From Anaeromicrobium sediminis (GTDB lineage Bacteria > Bacillota > Clostridia > Peptostreptococcales > Thermotaleaceae): DNA of 64,000 bases. This document shows, piece by piece, positions 27,993 through 36,869 of the stretch. The translations under genes were made by a program, and so were the position numbers. The stretch spans positions 1 through 64,000 of the forward strand of contig NZ_NIBG01000002.1 of NCBI RefSeq assembly GCF_002270055.1, read 5' to 3'. Below the pieces are notes generated by a model, which saw only the letters and a list, made by a program, of their open reading frames with translations, did no database searches and was not told where the DNA came from. Numbering within the stretch: position 1 is the stretch's first letter; each line of letters opens with the position of its first letter.

Positions 27993-29013
27993 ATGAAAAA
28001 TTCCAATTATCCACTTTATGAAGTTGACAATATAAGTAATTTAAAAGAACTCATAGAAAATGCTTCATTAAAATATTCTAATAAAACAGCCTTTGAATAT
28101 AGAATCAAAGGCAATAAAACAAAGAAAGTAAGCTATAGGGAATTAAAAGAGCATATTGACTCTTTAGGAACTGCTTTTTATAGTATGGGGTTAAAGGACA
28201 GTCATATAGCTGTTATTGGTGAGAATAGTTATGAATGGATAGTTACCTATTTTGCTACTGTTAATGGTTCAAATGTAATAGTTCCTATTGATAAGGACCT
28301 TTCAGCACAAGATATAAAAAATACCCTTATAGATAGTAATTGTAGAGCAATTGTATATTCACATAAATATTCAAAGATGATTAAAGAAATTGAAGGCCAA
28401 TTACCAGAAATAAAGTACTTTATTGATATGGATGGTGAAGAGGATAATAATAAGTTTATATCATATGAAACTGTCATAGAAAAAGGTACTGAATTAGTCT
28501 TACAAGGTCATAATGATTTTATAAAAAATGAAATAGATCCTAATAAATTAACTGCTATTATTTACACTTCAGGAACGACTGGTGTAAGTAAGGGCGTAAT
28601 GTTATCACATGAAAATCTTGCTACTAATACGGTTGGGACATTAAGATATGCTAAGGTACATGAGACTGTAGTTCTTATCTTACCCATCCATCATACCTTT
28701 GGATTTACAGCGGGAGTTTTATGTATGATACATTCGGGAACTAAAGTATGTATTAATAAGAGCTTGAAAAGTGTTTCAAAGGACATTGTGAATTTTAAAC
28801 CTACAGATTTAATGTTGGTTCCACTATTTTTAGAAAAAATGTATAAGAAAATATGGGATAGGGCTAATAAAAATGGTAAAGCTAATTTACTGAGAAAAAC
28901 TATTAAGTTTAGCAATTTCCTACTTAACCTAGGAATTGATCTTAGAAGAAAAATTTTTAAGAATGTACTTGATGGATTTGGAGGAAATCTAGAGCTTATA
29001 GTATGTGGTGGAG
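27993..29013 (+). CDS. Long-chain acyl-CoA synthetase, 5' exon
   Basis: First part of an AMP-dependent acyl-CoA ligase (fatty acid activation with ATP and CoA), beginning MKNSNYPLYEVDNIS. It has the ATP-binding loop 'YTSGTTGVSKGVMLSHEN' and is about 80-90% identical by eye to the intact paralogue at 32240. The frame breaks after '…LIVCGGA', exactly where the paralogue continues 'PLDSKYVQGF'; that continuation is found at 31442. A GTG twelve bases upstream is in frame, but the ATG matches the paralogue. The coding sequence is split by an IStron; joining 27993-29013 to 31440-32122 gives 567 codons against 566 in the paralogue, which differs by one Ser codon near 31890. Confidence 0.85.
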
Positions 29014-29460
29014 CAACTAAACAGTTGTCAAAATATGCTGAAATATAGAAAAACATAGACAAAAGTATATTTTGAAATGAAAGCTCCCTATGTTCGTAAA
29101 GAGCATAGAGTGGTGATTATGAAATCACCCAAAACTCCTTTAATTGCTGGAAGTCCCTAAAGCTAACTAAACCACAACATGACCATGAAATAAAGGTGAG
29201 TGTGAAGGTTACGAAAGTAGAAAAAATTAGTTAGATGGCATATGGTTAAATCCTAAGTGTTTATACAATGGGTAATCAGCAGGGAAGTCCCAAAGAGGGA
29301 AACCTTCAACGACTATGGCAAAAGCCAGTACATCACAAGCTATTGGTGATGGAAATGGGGAGCATCCTATTTATTAGGATGGTGATATAGTCTGTGCTTA
29401 TGTGAAAGTATAAGAAGTTCATAAGAGAACTGGTTGAGTAGTAGCGAACTTAACTGAACA
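29014..29460 (+). ncRNA. Group I intron 5' part and catalytic core
   Basis: Signature segments in the expected order: 'AATTGCTGGAAGTCCCTAAA' (29142; P3/P4), 'AATCAGCAGGGAAG' (29274; P6/P4 side), 'TTCAACGACTATGGC' (29306; P3/P7) and 'GATATAGTCTG' (29383; P7). GCTCC at 29083-29087 can pair with exon bases GGAGC at 29010-29014 as the internal guide (P1). The exon base at the cut would be G or C, not the usual U, which is atypical. Hairpins CTATG…CATAG and GGTGATT…AATCACC (29088-29129) fit P2-type elements. Confidence 0.85.
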
Positions 29461-29498
29461 TCTAAAAATATATACAAATATTTTAGGTAATTGAGTAA

Positions 29499-29524
29499 CA
29501 ATCGTATTTTAAATATATAAATAA
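29499..29524 (+). repeat. Left arm of a 26-nt inverted repeat inside the IStron
   Basis: Complementary to 31290-31315 over 26 bases with one G-U pair. The two arms bracket the RHH-tnpB cassette, so in the transcript they could close a helix that loops out the coding part and brings the intron core near its 3' splice site. Confidence 0.6.
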
Positions 29525-29545
29525 GGCTTACTATAATAAGTAAAC

Positions 29546-29692
29546 CTAATCTTGTTTTAAATCTTTAACAATTAAATTGTAAACGTAATTTGATACTGAG
29601 CGTTGCTCTTGTTCAGCTTTGATTTTTAATTGTTCATTGATTTCTCTTGGAATTGTAACAGCTATGCGTATTTTATCCTTTTTAACTGACAT
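29546..29692 (-). CDS. Ribbon-helix-helix (CopG/Arc-like) small protein
   Basis: 48 residues, too short for routine gene calling: MSVKKDKIRIAVTIPREI followed by a helix 'NEQLKIKAEQEQRSVSNYVY'. The beta-strand 'RIAVTIP' and the two helices are the RHH fold of small DNA-binding repressors. GAGGTGATTATA precedes the ATG. It is transcribed away from tnpB; the 120-base gap between them contains a tnpB promoter and two AAAGTGTNNACA direct repeats, so it may control tnpB or itself. A partner toxin is not seen. Confidence 0.75.
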   Translation of the reverse strand: MSVKKDKIRIAVTIPREINEQLKIKAEQEQRSVSNYVYNLIVKDLKQD

Positions 29693-29731
29693 ATTATAAT
29701 CACCTCAATTATATTATAATGCATAATATAA

Positions 29732-29778
29732 AAAGTGTGAACAACTTATTGATAAAGTGTAGACACTTGACGTATAAT
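29732..29778 (+). promoter_or_regulatory. tnpB promoter with direct-repeat candidate operators
   Basis: TTGATA (29749-29754), 18 bases, TATAAT (29773-29778). AAAGTGTGAACA (29732-29743) and AAAGTGTAGACA (29754-29765) are direct repeats 22 bases apart. The second lies between the -35 and -10 boxes, a good position for repression by the neighbouring RHH protein. Confidence 0.55.
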
Positions 29779-29812
29779 ATAATTAAGATATAAAACAAAT
29801 GAGGTGAGGATA

Positions 29813-31204
29813 ATGGATACTATTATGAAAACTGTAAAGCAATATTCGAAGGAAATAGACTTAGAAGAATTACAATATATAGCTAATCAATATAAGAATG
29901 TTAAGAACTATGTATATTCAAGATATAGTGGGGTTAATAGCATTCTTATCCTTCCTAAATATAGAAAAGAGATTAGAGACGTATGGGTAAAATCTAAGTT
30001 TGCAGAGCAATGGAAATTACCTGCTAGATATTGGAAGCAGGCTTTGGATGAAGCTATAGCCAATATCAAAACTGAATGGAGTAATATAAAAAATAGAATT
30101 AAGATATGTGTTAATAACAATGAAAATTTATCAAATGAAGAAAAATATTATATTAGATATATATTAAAGGCTGATAAATTGTATCAAGATGTATTAACTT
30201 ATAAATCTATTCATATTCCTAAAAAGTTTGAAGATAAGAAGTTAAACTTTAAATATCTGAACAATATGATACGAAGATTAACTAGAAGATATAAAAAAAG
30301 TATTCCTTATAGTAGGGAATGTAAATCTTTTATGATAGATGCACAAATGTATTCTTATCAAATGAAAAAAGATATGCTTTATATTAACATAATGACTGCC
30401 AAACGAGGGAAAAGACTGTGTATTGAATTAACAGATAAGCAAGTACATAGTGGAAATTTAAGAGTAGTTTTAGATGATAGAAGGATACAAGTTCATAAGG
30501 GATTACAAACACAAGTAAAAGAAAATAATAATTCAAACATAATAGGGATTGATAAAGGTTATAAGTATCTATTTGCAGTATCAAGTGGTAAATTTTATGG
30601 TGAAAAATTAAACAAATTTCTTAATAGCGAAACTGAGAGATTAAATAAAGTTAATAAGCAAAGAAATAGGTTTTGGGCTTTATATAAATCTCATTTAGAA
30701 GAAGGAAACGTGAAGAAAGCAAATGCTATAAAAGAAAATAACTTAGGAAAAGTTAAATACAATCATAATAAACTTAAACATAACCAAACTGTAAAAGCAT
30801 ATATAAATCATTCGTTAAATGAATTAATAAAAAATGAAACTCCAAAAGAAATAGTGATGGAGAAATTAGACTTTGTTAGTTGGAATGATAGATACCCAAA
30901 ATCAATTAAACGAAAGTTATCGAGATGGATAAAAGGTTATATAAGAGATAGATTAGAGTATAAGTGTGACTTAAATAGGGTTAAGTATACTTATGTTAAT
31001 CCAGCTTATACAAGCAAAGTATGTAATATGTGTGGAGAGTTTGGTAAGAGAAGAGGAGATGTATTTAAGTGTCCTAAATGTGGAGAAATTCATGCAGATA
31101 GCAATGCAAGTATCAATATTCTAAATAGAAATTATGATAAAGAAATAAGTTTATATACACCATATAAAAAAGTTAAAGAAATATTAGAAAAAAGAGTGAG
31201 TTAA
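29813..31204 (+). CDS. tnpB: TnpB-like RNA-guided nuclease of the IStron
   Basis: 463 residues from the ATG at 29813, which has GAGGTGAGG four bases upstream; a GTG at 29804 overlaps that ribosome site. RuvC-like motifs are intact: 'IIGIDKGYKYLFAVSSG' (first Asp), 'EIVMEKLDF' (Glu) and 'HADSNASINILNRN' (last Asp). The zinc ribbon 'CNMCGEFG…CPKCGE' is complete. TnpB proteins are guided by RNA from the element's 3' end and help retain or spread IS605/IS607-type elements. All catalytic residues look present, so the protein may be active. Confidence 0.88.
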   Translation: MDTIMKTVKQYSKEIDLEELQYIANQYKNVKNYVYSRYSGVNSILILPKYRKEIRDVWVKSKFAEQWKLPARYWKQALDEAIANIKTEWSNIKNRIKICVNNNENLSNEEKYYIRYILKADKLYQDVLTYKSIHIPKKFEDKKLNFKYLNNMIRRLTRRYKKSIPYSRECKSFMIDAQMYSYQMKKDMLYINIMTAKRGKRLCIELTDKQVHSGNLRVVLDDRRIQVHKGLQTQVKENNNSNIIGIDKGYKYLFAVSSGKFYGEKLNKFLNSETERLNKVNKQRNRFWALYKSHLEEGNVKKANAIKENNLGKVKYNHNKLKHNQTVKAYINHSLNELIKNETPKEIVMEKLDFVSWNDRYPKSIKRKLSRWIKGYIRDRLEYKCDLNRVKYTYVNPAYTSKVCNMCGEFGKRRGDVFKCPKCGEIHADSNASINILNRNYDKEISLYTPYKKVKEILEKRVS

Positions 31205-31289
31205 AAAAGAATATTTAATCATAAATGTATGTACCTTCTATGAAAATAGAAAGCATATGTTTTATCAGAAATGAAGGTTAAATAAACTT

Positions 31290-31315
31290 TTATTTATATA
31301 TTTAAAATACGGTTG
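31290..31315 (+). repeat. Right arm of the IStron inverted repeat
   Basis: Partner of 29499-29524. It lies about 85 bases after the tnpB stop, within the non-coding 3' part of the IStron, which is otherwise AT-rich with a short hairpin CCTTCTATGAAAATAGAAAG near 31232. Confidence 0.6.
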
Positions 31316-31439
31316 TGGGAAGTAGAGTAGTATTTTTAATATGAAATACACTGGTTCAACCAAGGCTTAAAATTATCTTAAGATAGAATAAGTGCGAATT
31401 ATCTAAAATGAGTATATTTGTATATATTTTTAGAACCAG

Positions 31440-32122
31440 CACCACTTGATCCTAAATATGTACAGGGATTTAGGGATTTTGGCATAACTGTTTTAAATGG
31501 ATACGGTATCACTGAATGTTCACCTGTTATTTCAGTTTGTAGAAATAACTATTTAAGAGATGGTAGTATAGGACAGGTATTGCCTTGTTGTGAAGTGAAG
31601 ATAGACAAACTTCCTGGTAGTGACGATGGTGAAATATTAGTAAAGGGTAAAACTGTAATGCTAGGATACTATAAAAATGAGAAAGTAACTAGAGAAGTTA
31701 TGGATGATGGTTGGTTTAGGACTGGTGATATAGGAAAGATTGACAATGATGGATTTTTGTATATTACAGGAAGGAAGAAGAACTTAATAGTACTTAGGAA
31801 TGGTAAAAATATTTATCCTGAAGAACTTGAAATGCTTATTTCAAATATTCCCTATGTTGAAGAAGTTGTAGTTTATTGTGAAGGGGATAGTATAGATATA
31901 GACACCAATATTATTGCAGAGGTCTACCTTGACAATGAGTATATTGTATCTAATGAAATTGAAGATGTAAAAAAAGAGTTAGAGAAGGATATAGATCGTA
32001 TAAATAGTACCCTTGCCCATTATAAACACATTAAAAAGATAAGAATTCGAGATAATGAATTTGAAAAAACTACAACGAAAAAAATAAAGAGGTTTGCTAT
32101 TAAGACGGCAACTGGTGATTAA
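31440..32122 (+). CDS. Long-chain acyl-CoA synthetase, 3' exon
   Basis: Continues the gene started at 27993: 'PLDPKYVQGFRDFG', 'GYGITECSP', 'DGWFRTGDIGKID' and 'GRKKNLIVLRNGKNIYPEEL' are the conserved C-terminal adenylation motifs. The apparent ATG at 31418 lies inside the IStron and has no ribosome site, so a separate protein is unlikely. No stop or frameshift is seen in either exon, which argues that the split gene is still under selection or was interrupted recently. Confidence 0.85.
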
Positions 32123-32239
32123 TAAAGTAAAAGTTATAAAGATTTATTTTGTATAGAACTAATATCTGATTCTATTTGAAAAGATGATATAATACGGTTA
32201 ATAAAGGTAATCCAATGAACGGGGGGACGGTTTTTTATT

Positions 32240-33940
32240 ATGAAAAATTCTAATTATCCACTTTATAAAGTTGATCATATAAGTAATTTAAAAGAACTCA
32301 TAGAAAATGCTTCATTAAAATATTCTAATAAAACAGCTTTTGAATATAGAATAAAAGGCAACAACACAAAGAAAGTAACCTATAATCAATTAAAAGAGCA
32401 TATTAACTCTTTAGGAACTGCTTTTTATAGTATGGGTTTAAAAGATAGTCATATAGCTGTCATTGGTGAGAACAGTTATGAATGGATAGTAACATATTTT
32501 GCTACTGTTAATGGTTCAAATGTAATAGTTCCTATTGATAAGGATCTTTCAGCACAAGAAATAAAAAATAACCTTATAGATAGTAATTGTAGAGCAATTG
32601 TATATTCCCATAAATATTCAAAGATGATTAAAGAAATTGAGGACCAATTGCCAGAGATAAAGTACTTTATTGATATGAATGGTGAAGAGGATAATAATAA
32701 ATTTTTATCATATGAATCCTTGATAGAAAAGGGTAATCAATTAATTTCACAAGGTGATGATTCTTTTATAAAAAACGAAATAGATGCTAATAAATTAGCG
32801 GCTATTATTTACACTTCAGGAACAACAGGAGTAAGTAAAGGAGTAATGTTATCCCATGAAAATCTTGCTGCTAATACGGTTGGTACATTAAGACATGCTA
32901 AGGTACATGAGGTTTCAGTTCTTATCTTACCTATCCATCATACCTTTGGATTTACAGCAGGAGTTTTATGTATGATACATGGGGGAAACAAAGTATGTAT
33001 TAACAAGAGTTTGAAAAGTGTTTCAAAGGACATTAAGAATTTTAAACCTACAGACTTAATATTGGTTCCACTATTTTTGGAAAAAATGTATAAAAAAATA
33101 TGGGATACGGCTAATAAAAATGGCAAAGCTAACTTACTGAGAAAAACTATTAAAACCAGCAACTTCTTGCTTAAGCTAGGCATTGATATTAGAAGAAAGC
33201 TCTTTAAGAATGTACTTGATGGATTTGGAGGAGATTTAGAACTTATAGTATGTGGTGGAGCGCCTCTTGATTCTAAGTATGTACAGGGATTTAGAGATTT
33301 TGGTATAACTGTTTTAAATGGATATGGTATTACTGAATGTTCACCTATTGTTTCTGGTTTTAGAAATAACTATTTTAGAGATGGTACCATAGGACAGGTA
33401 CTTCCTTGTTGTGAAGTAAAGATAGATAAATTCCCTGATAGTGATGAAGGTGAAATATTAGTAAAGGGTAAAACTGTAATGCTGGGATACTATAAGAATG
33501 AAGAAGCAACTATAGATGCTATGAATGATGGTTGGTTTAGGACTGGTGACTTAGGAAAAATTGATAAGGATGGATTCTTGTATATTACAGGAAGAAAAAA
33601 GAACTTAATAGTGCTTAGGAATGGTAAAAATATTTACCCTGAAGAACTTGAAATGTTTATTTCAAATATTCCTTATGTTGAAGAAGTTGTAGTTTATTGT
33701 GAAGGGGATATAGATATAGACACAAATATCATTGCAGAGGTCTATCTTGACAATGAGTATATTATAGCTAATGAAATTAAAGATGCAAGAAAAGAGTTAG
33801 AGAAGGATATAGATGATATAAATAAGACTATTCCCCATTATAAAAACATTAAGGAAATCAGAATTCGTGAAACAGAATTTGAAAAAACTACAACAAAAAA
33901 AATAAAGAGATTTGCTATTAAAGCAATGAGTGGTGCTTAA
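32240..33940 (+). CDS. Long-chain acyl-CoA synthetase (intact paralogue)
   Basis: 566-residue AMP-forming acyl-CoA ligase, a tandem copy of the interrupted gene upstream. It has 'YTSGTTGVSKGVMLSHEN' (about 189-206), 'GYGITECSP' (about 360), 'DGWFRTGDLG' and 'GRKKNLIVLRNGKNIYP'. Activates a carboxylic acid, probably a fatty acid, with ATP and CoA in the cytoplasm; the exact substrate cannot be read from the sequence. GGGGGGACGG precedes the ATG by about nine bases. Its own copy of the TATAATACGGTTA promoter lies about 60 bases upstream, so it does not depend on the interrupted gene. Confidence 0.88.
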   Translation: MKNSNYPLYKVDHISNLKELIENASLKYSNKTAFEYRIKGNNTKKVTYNQLKEHINSLGTAFYSMGLKDSHIAVIGENSYEWIVTYFATVNGSNVIVPIDKDLSAQEIKNNLIDSNCRAIVYSHKYSKMIKEIEDQLPEIKYFIDMNGEEDNNKFLSYESLIEKGNQLISQGDDSFIKNEIDANKLAAIIYTSGTTGVSKGVMLSHENLAANTVGTLRHAKVHEVSVLILPIHHTFGFTAGVLCMIHGGNKVCINKSLKSVSKDIKNFKPTDLILVPLFLEKMYKKIWDTANKNGKANLLRKTIKTSNFLLKLGIDIRRKLFKNVLDGFGGDLELIVCGGAPLDSKYVQGFRDFGITVLNGYGITECSPIVSGFRNNYFRDGTIGQVLPCCEVKIDKFPDSDEGEILVKGKTVMLGYYKNEEATIDAMNDGWFRTGDLGKIDKDGFLYITGRKKNLIVLRNGKNIYPEELEMFISNIPYVEEVVVYCEGDIDIDTNIIAEVYLDNEYIIANEIKDARKELEKDIDDINKTIPHYKNIKEIRIRETEFEKTTTKKIKRFAIKAMSGA

Positions 33941-33999
33941 TATACTAGAGTTAATTAAGCATGAAAATTTTAAAGGCATGAAATTCATATGAACATAGA

Positions 34000-34041
34000 G
34001 GACAAGATCATGGTAGATACTACCATGGCTTGTCCTTTTAT
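34000..34041 (+). terminator. Terminator after the acyl-CoA synthetase
   Basis: GGACAAG and CATGGTAG pair with CTACCATG and CTTGTCC around an ATAC loop, followed by TTTTA: a very stable hairpin of about 15 bp. Confidence 0.85.
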
Positions 34042-34174
34042 AATGACTTTGATGAGGTTTAAAGTATAATCACAGGGGTATCATATTAGCGAAAAGGAAA
34101 AAAAGAACCTAATCATAGTTAATTGTTTAAAAGATATAAAGAAATAAATATAAAACCACAAGGGGGTTTTTTAC

Positions 34175-35896
34175 ATGAAAAATAATATTTCTATAATGAT
34201 AGGTGGGATTCAAGGAGAAGGTATAGTGAGAGTGGGAAAAACACTCATGAAAATATTGTCACGCAGTGGATACTATACCTATGGAAGTAGAACCTTTGCA
34301 TCAAGAATAAAGGGTGGACACACAAATTACATGATAGATATAAGCATAGACAAAGTATTAAATAATAGTGAAAAATTTCAAATATTAGTTGCCTTTGATA
34401 GGGAGACAATAGAAATCAATGGAAGTAAAATAAGGGACAAAGGGTTATTGATCTATGATCATACTATGGACATGGAAGGACTTAATATACCTGAAGGTGT
34501 GAAAATGTTGCCATTGCCAATTACAGAAATGGCAAAGACTTATGGAACTTATAATATGAGAAATATGGCTGTAGTAGGATTCTTGTCTAATATATTAGGG
34601 TTAAACATAGATACGGGAAAGGCCATTATAGAAGAAGACTTTATGAAAAAAGGTGAGGATGTAGTTCATAAAAATATAAATATATTAGAAAATGCATATA
34701 AACATCCTATTGATGATAAAATCTTATCTTTATACAAATTAAATAAAAGCAAGTCACAAATAAAGAGGGCTACTATGATAGGAAATGAAGCTATAGGCCT
34801 TGGGGCTCTTATGGCTGGGTGTAGGTTTATACCTTCATATCCTATAACTCCAGCATCAGAAGTAATGGAGTATCTAGGGGCCAAGCTACCAAAGTATGGG
34901 GGAATAATGGTTCAAACAGAGGATGAAATAAGTGCTCTTATGATGGCACTTGGAGGAGCTTATAGTGGAGCTAGAGCTATGACATCCACATCAGGGCCAG
35001 GTATATCACTTATGATGGAAGGCTTAAGTTTTGCAGGTATTACAGAAATCCCTGTAGTAATAGTAGATGTACAGAGAGTGGGACCAAGTACAGGATTGCC
35101 TACAAAACATGAACAAAGTGATATATATGCCCTATACTACGGTCCCCATGGAGAAATACCATCTATTATATTAACACCATCTACTGTGGAAGAATGTTTT
35201 TATGATACTATGAGGGCATTTAATCTAGCTGAAAAATATCAGTGTCCTGTCATAGTTTTAGTAGATTTGAATTTGGGATTATCTATGGAAACTATTGATG
35301 AGTTAGATATAAACAAAATACCTATTAATAGGGGAAAGCTTTTAAAGGAAAGTGAGTTAAAGGAATTAACTCAACCCTTTAAGAGATATGAATTTACCAG
35401 TGATAATATATCACCAAGGTCAATACCAGGTATGATAAATGGCATACATCATGTGACGGGCCTTGAGCACTGTGAATATGGAAAACCTAATGATAAACCT
35501 ATTAATAGAGAGAAAATGATGAATAAGAGATTTGATAAATTAGAAGAACTATATGGTGAGGATGCTATAGATATATATGGCAACGAAGATAGTAATACAT
35601 TAATATTGAGTTTAGGATCAAATCATGGAATTATTAAATCTATGGTTGAGAAGGAAAATATGTCTGTGGCATATGGAATAATTAGAAGGATTAAGCCCTT
35701 ACCACTAGATCAAATTAAGAATATGTATTCAAAATATAATACTATATTAGTGGTAGAAAATAATATAAGAGGACAAATATATTCTATTATAAAATCAAAA
35801 TTAAAAGAAAGTAGTAAGCTTCATAGTTTAGTAAAATATAATGGGCAAAAATTTAGTATAAATGAAATAAAATCCAAAGTAGAGGAGTTGATCTAA
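34175..35896 (+). CDS. 2-oxoacid:ferredoxin oxidoreductase, fused gamma-alpha subunit
   Basis: 573 residues. Residues 1-185 form the gamma domain ('GGIQGEGIVRVGKTL', 'GGHTNYMIDIS'), and residues 195-570 the alpha domain ('FIPSYPITPASEVMEYL', 'TSTSGPGISLMMEGL'). With the beta subunit directly downstream it makes a KorAB-type enzyme that oxidatively decarboxylates a 2-oxoacid to an acyl-CoA and reduces ferredoxin. The acid (2-oxoglutarate, branched-chain or aryl) is not evident. AAGGGGG precedes the ATG. The beta-subunit ATG immediately follows its stop codon, so the subunits are co-translated. Confidence 0.9.
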   Translation: MKNNISIMIGGIQGEGIVRVGKTLMKILSRSGYYTYGSRTFASRIKGGHTNYMIDISIDKVLNNSEKFQILVAFDRETIEINGSKIRDKGLLIYDHTMDMEGLNIPEGVKMLPLPITEMAKTYGTYNMRNMAVVGFLSNILGLNIDTGKAIIEEDFMKKGEDVVHKNINILENAYKHPIDDKILSLYKLNKSKSQIKRATMIGNEAIGLGALMAGCRFIPSYPITPASEVMEYLGAKLPKYGGIMVQTEDEISALMMALGGAYSGARAMTSTSGPGISLMMEGLSFAGITEIPVVIVDVQRVGPSTGLPTKHEQSDIYALYYGPHGEIPSIILTPSTVEECFYDTMRAFNLAEKYQCPVIVLVDLNLGLSMETIDELDINKIPINRGKLLKESELKELTQPFKRYEFTSDNISPRSIPGMINGIHHVTGLEHCEYGKPNDKPINREKMMNKRFDKLEELYGEDAIDIYGNEDSNTLILSLGSNHGIIKSMVEKENMSVAYGIIRRIKPLPLDQIKNMYSKYNTILVVENNIRGQIYSIIKSKLKESSKLHSLVKYNGQKFSINEIKSKVEELI

Positions 35897-36757
35897 ATGA
35901 AAACTGCAAAGGATTATGCTAGTGATGTGAAACCTACATGGTGCCCTGGGTGCGGTCATTTTTCTGTATTAAGGGCCATACAAAGTGCGGCAGGAAAGCT
36001 AAATATAGAAAATCATAACTTGGCTGTAGTTTCAGGAATAGGTTGCTCAGGAAGAATATCTGGATATGTAGATGCTTATGGGGTTCACAGTATACATGGT
36101 AGATCACTACCTTTAGCTCAAGGAATAAAGATGGTAAATCCTGACCTTACGGTTATAGCAGCTGGTGGGGATGGAGATGGCTTTGCCATAGGAACAAATC
36201 ATACGGTTCATGCCATGAAAAGAAATGTTGACATGACATATATAGTCCTAAATAATCAAATATATGGATTAACAAAAGGCCATACATCTCCAATAAGTAA
36301 AAAGGGCTTTGTGACTAAGAGTACTCCCATGGGGAATGTAGAAGAACCTTTAAAACCTGGATTAATGGCCCTAGCAGCAGGAGCCACTTATATAGCCCAA
36401 GGTACCTCTGGTAATCAAAAACAGCTTATAGATATAATAGTAAAAGGCATAGAGCATAAGGGATTTTCATTTATAAATGTATATAGTCCATGTGTAACAT
36501 TTAATAAAATTAATACCTATGAATGGTATAAGAAGAATTTAATAAATCTAGATGAATCTGAAAATCACAATATTTATGATTTTAAGGAAGCTATGAACAG
36601 GTATATAGAATGTGATGGATTGTTTACAGGGATACTCTATGAAAATAAAGAAAAAGAAGAGTATAAGGCTATCCTAGAAGGAGTTAAAGAGTCTACTGTT
36701 GAAAGTAAATTGGATATAAAAGAAGATTTTCATGATTTAATAAGTGAGTTTATGTAG
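35897..36757 (+). CDS. 2-oxoacid:ferredoxin oxidoreductase, beta subunit
   Basis: 286-residue thiamine-diphosphate subunit. 'WCPGCGHFSVLRAI' and 'GIGCSGRISGY' carry Cys ligands of the [4Fe-4S] cluster, with a further Cys in 'YSPCVTFNK'. 'AGGDGDGFAIGTNH…NNQIYGLTKGHTSP' is the ThDP/Mg site (GDG…N…N). Electrons pass from ThDP through the cluster to ferredoxin. It starts at the base after the alpha-subunit stop and is followed by a terminator. Confidence 0.9.
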   Translation: MKTAKDYASDVKPTWCPGCGHFSVLRAIQSAAGKLNIENHNLAVVSGIGCSGRISGYVDAYGVHSIHGRSLPLAQGIKMVNPDLTVIAAGGDGDGFAIGTNHTVHAMKRNVDMTYIVLNNQIYGLTKGHTSPISKKGFVTKSTPMGNVEEPLKPGLMALAAGATYIAQGTSGNQKQLIDIIVKGIEHKGFSFINVYSPCVTFNKINTYEWYKKNLINLDESENHNIYDFKEAMNRYIECDGLFTGILYENKEKEEYKAILEGVKESTVESKLDIKEDFHDLISEFM

Positions 36758-36789
36758 AAATATTTACACTAATCTACTGATAGTCTCAT

Positions 36790-36839
36790 AAAGATTATTG
36801 CAATGAGGGGAAACACTTCATTTCAATAATCTTTTTTTT
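36790..36839 (+). terminator. Terminator of the oxidoreductase operon
   Basis: AAGATTATTG and AATGA pair with TCATT and CAATAATCTT, followed by eight T. Confidence 0.85.
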
Positions 36840-36869
36840 GAACAAAAGTCTGATTCACTTTAGTGCTAA

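Larger units (their letters stand above)
29014..31439 (+). mobile_element. IStron: group I intron carrying tnpB and an RHH gene
   Basis: About 2.43 kb inserted in the acyl-CoA synthetase gene. AGCA occurs at both edges (29012-29015 and 31438-31441), so the exact cut can shift within four bases, but any choice rebuilds GGA-GCA-CCA-CTT. I set the 3' edge after the G at 31439 because group I introns end in G. The left part is a group I intron core. The middle holds a leftward RHH gene and rightward tnpB. The right 230 bases (31205-31437) are non-coding and probably include the TnpB guide-RNA region and the 3' intron end. No tnpA is present, so movement would need a transposase in trans. Confidence 0.85.

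Noticed and set aside
31418-32122. Independent small protein starting at ATG 31418
   Set aside because: The first eight codons are IStron sequence with no ribosome site; the rest is the 3' exon of the interrupted synthetase gene.
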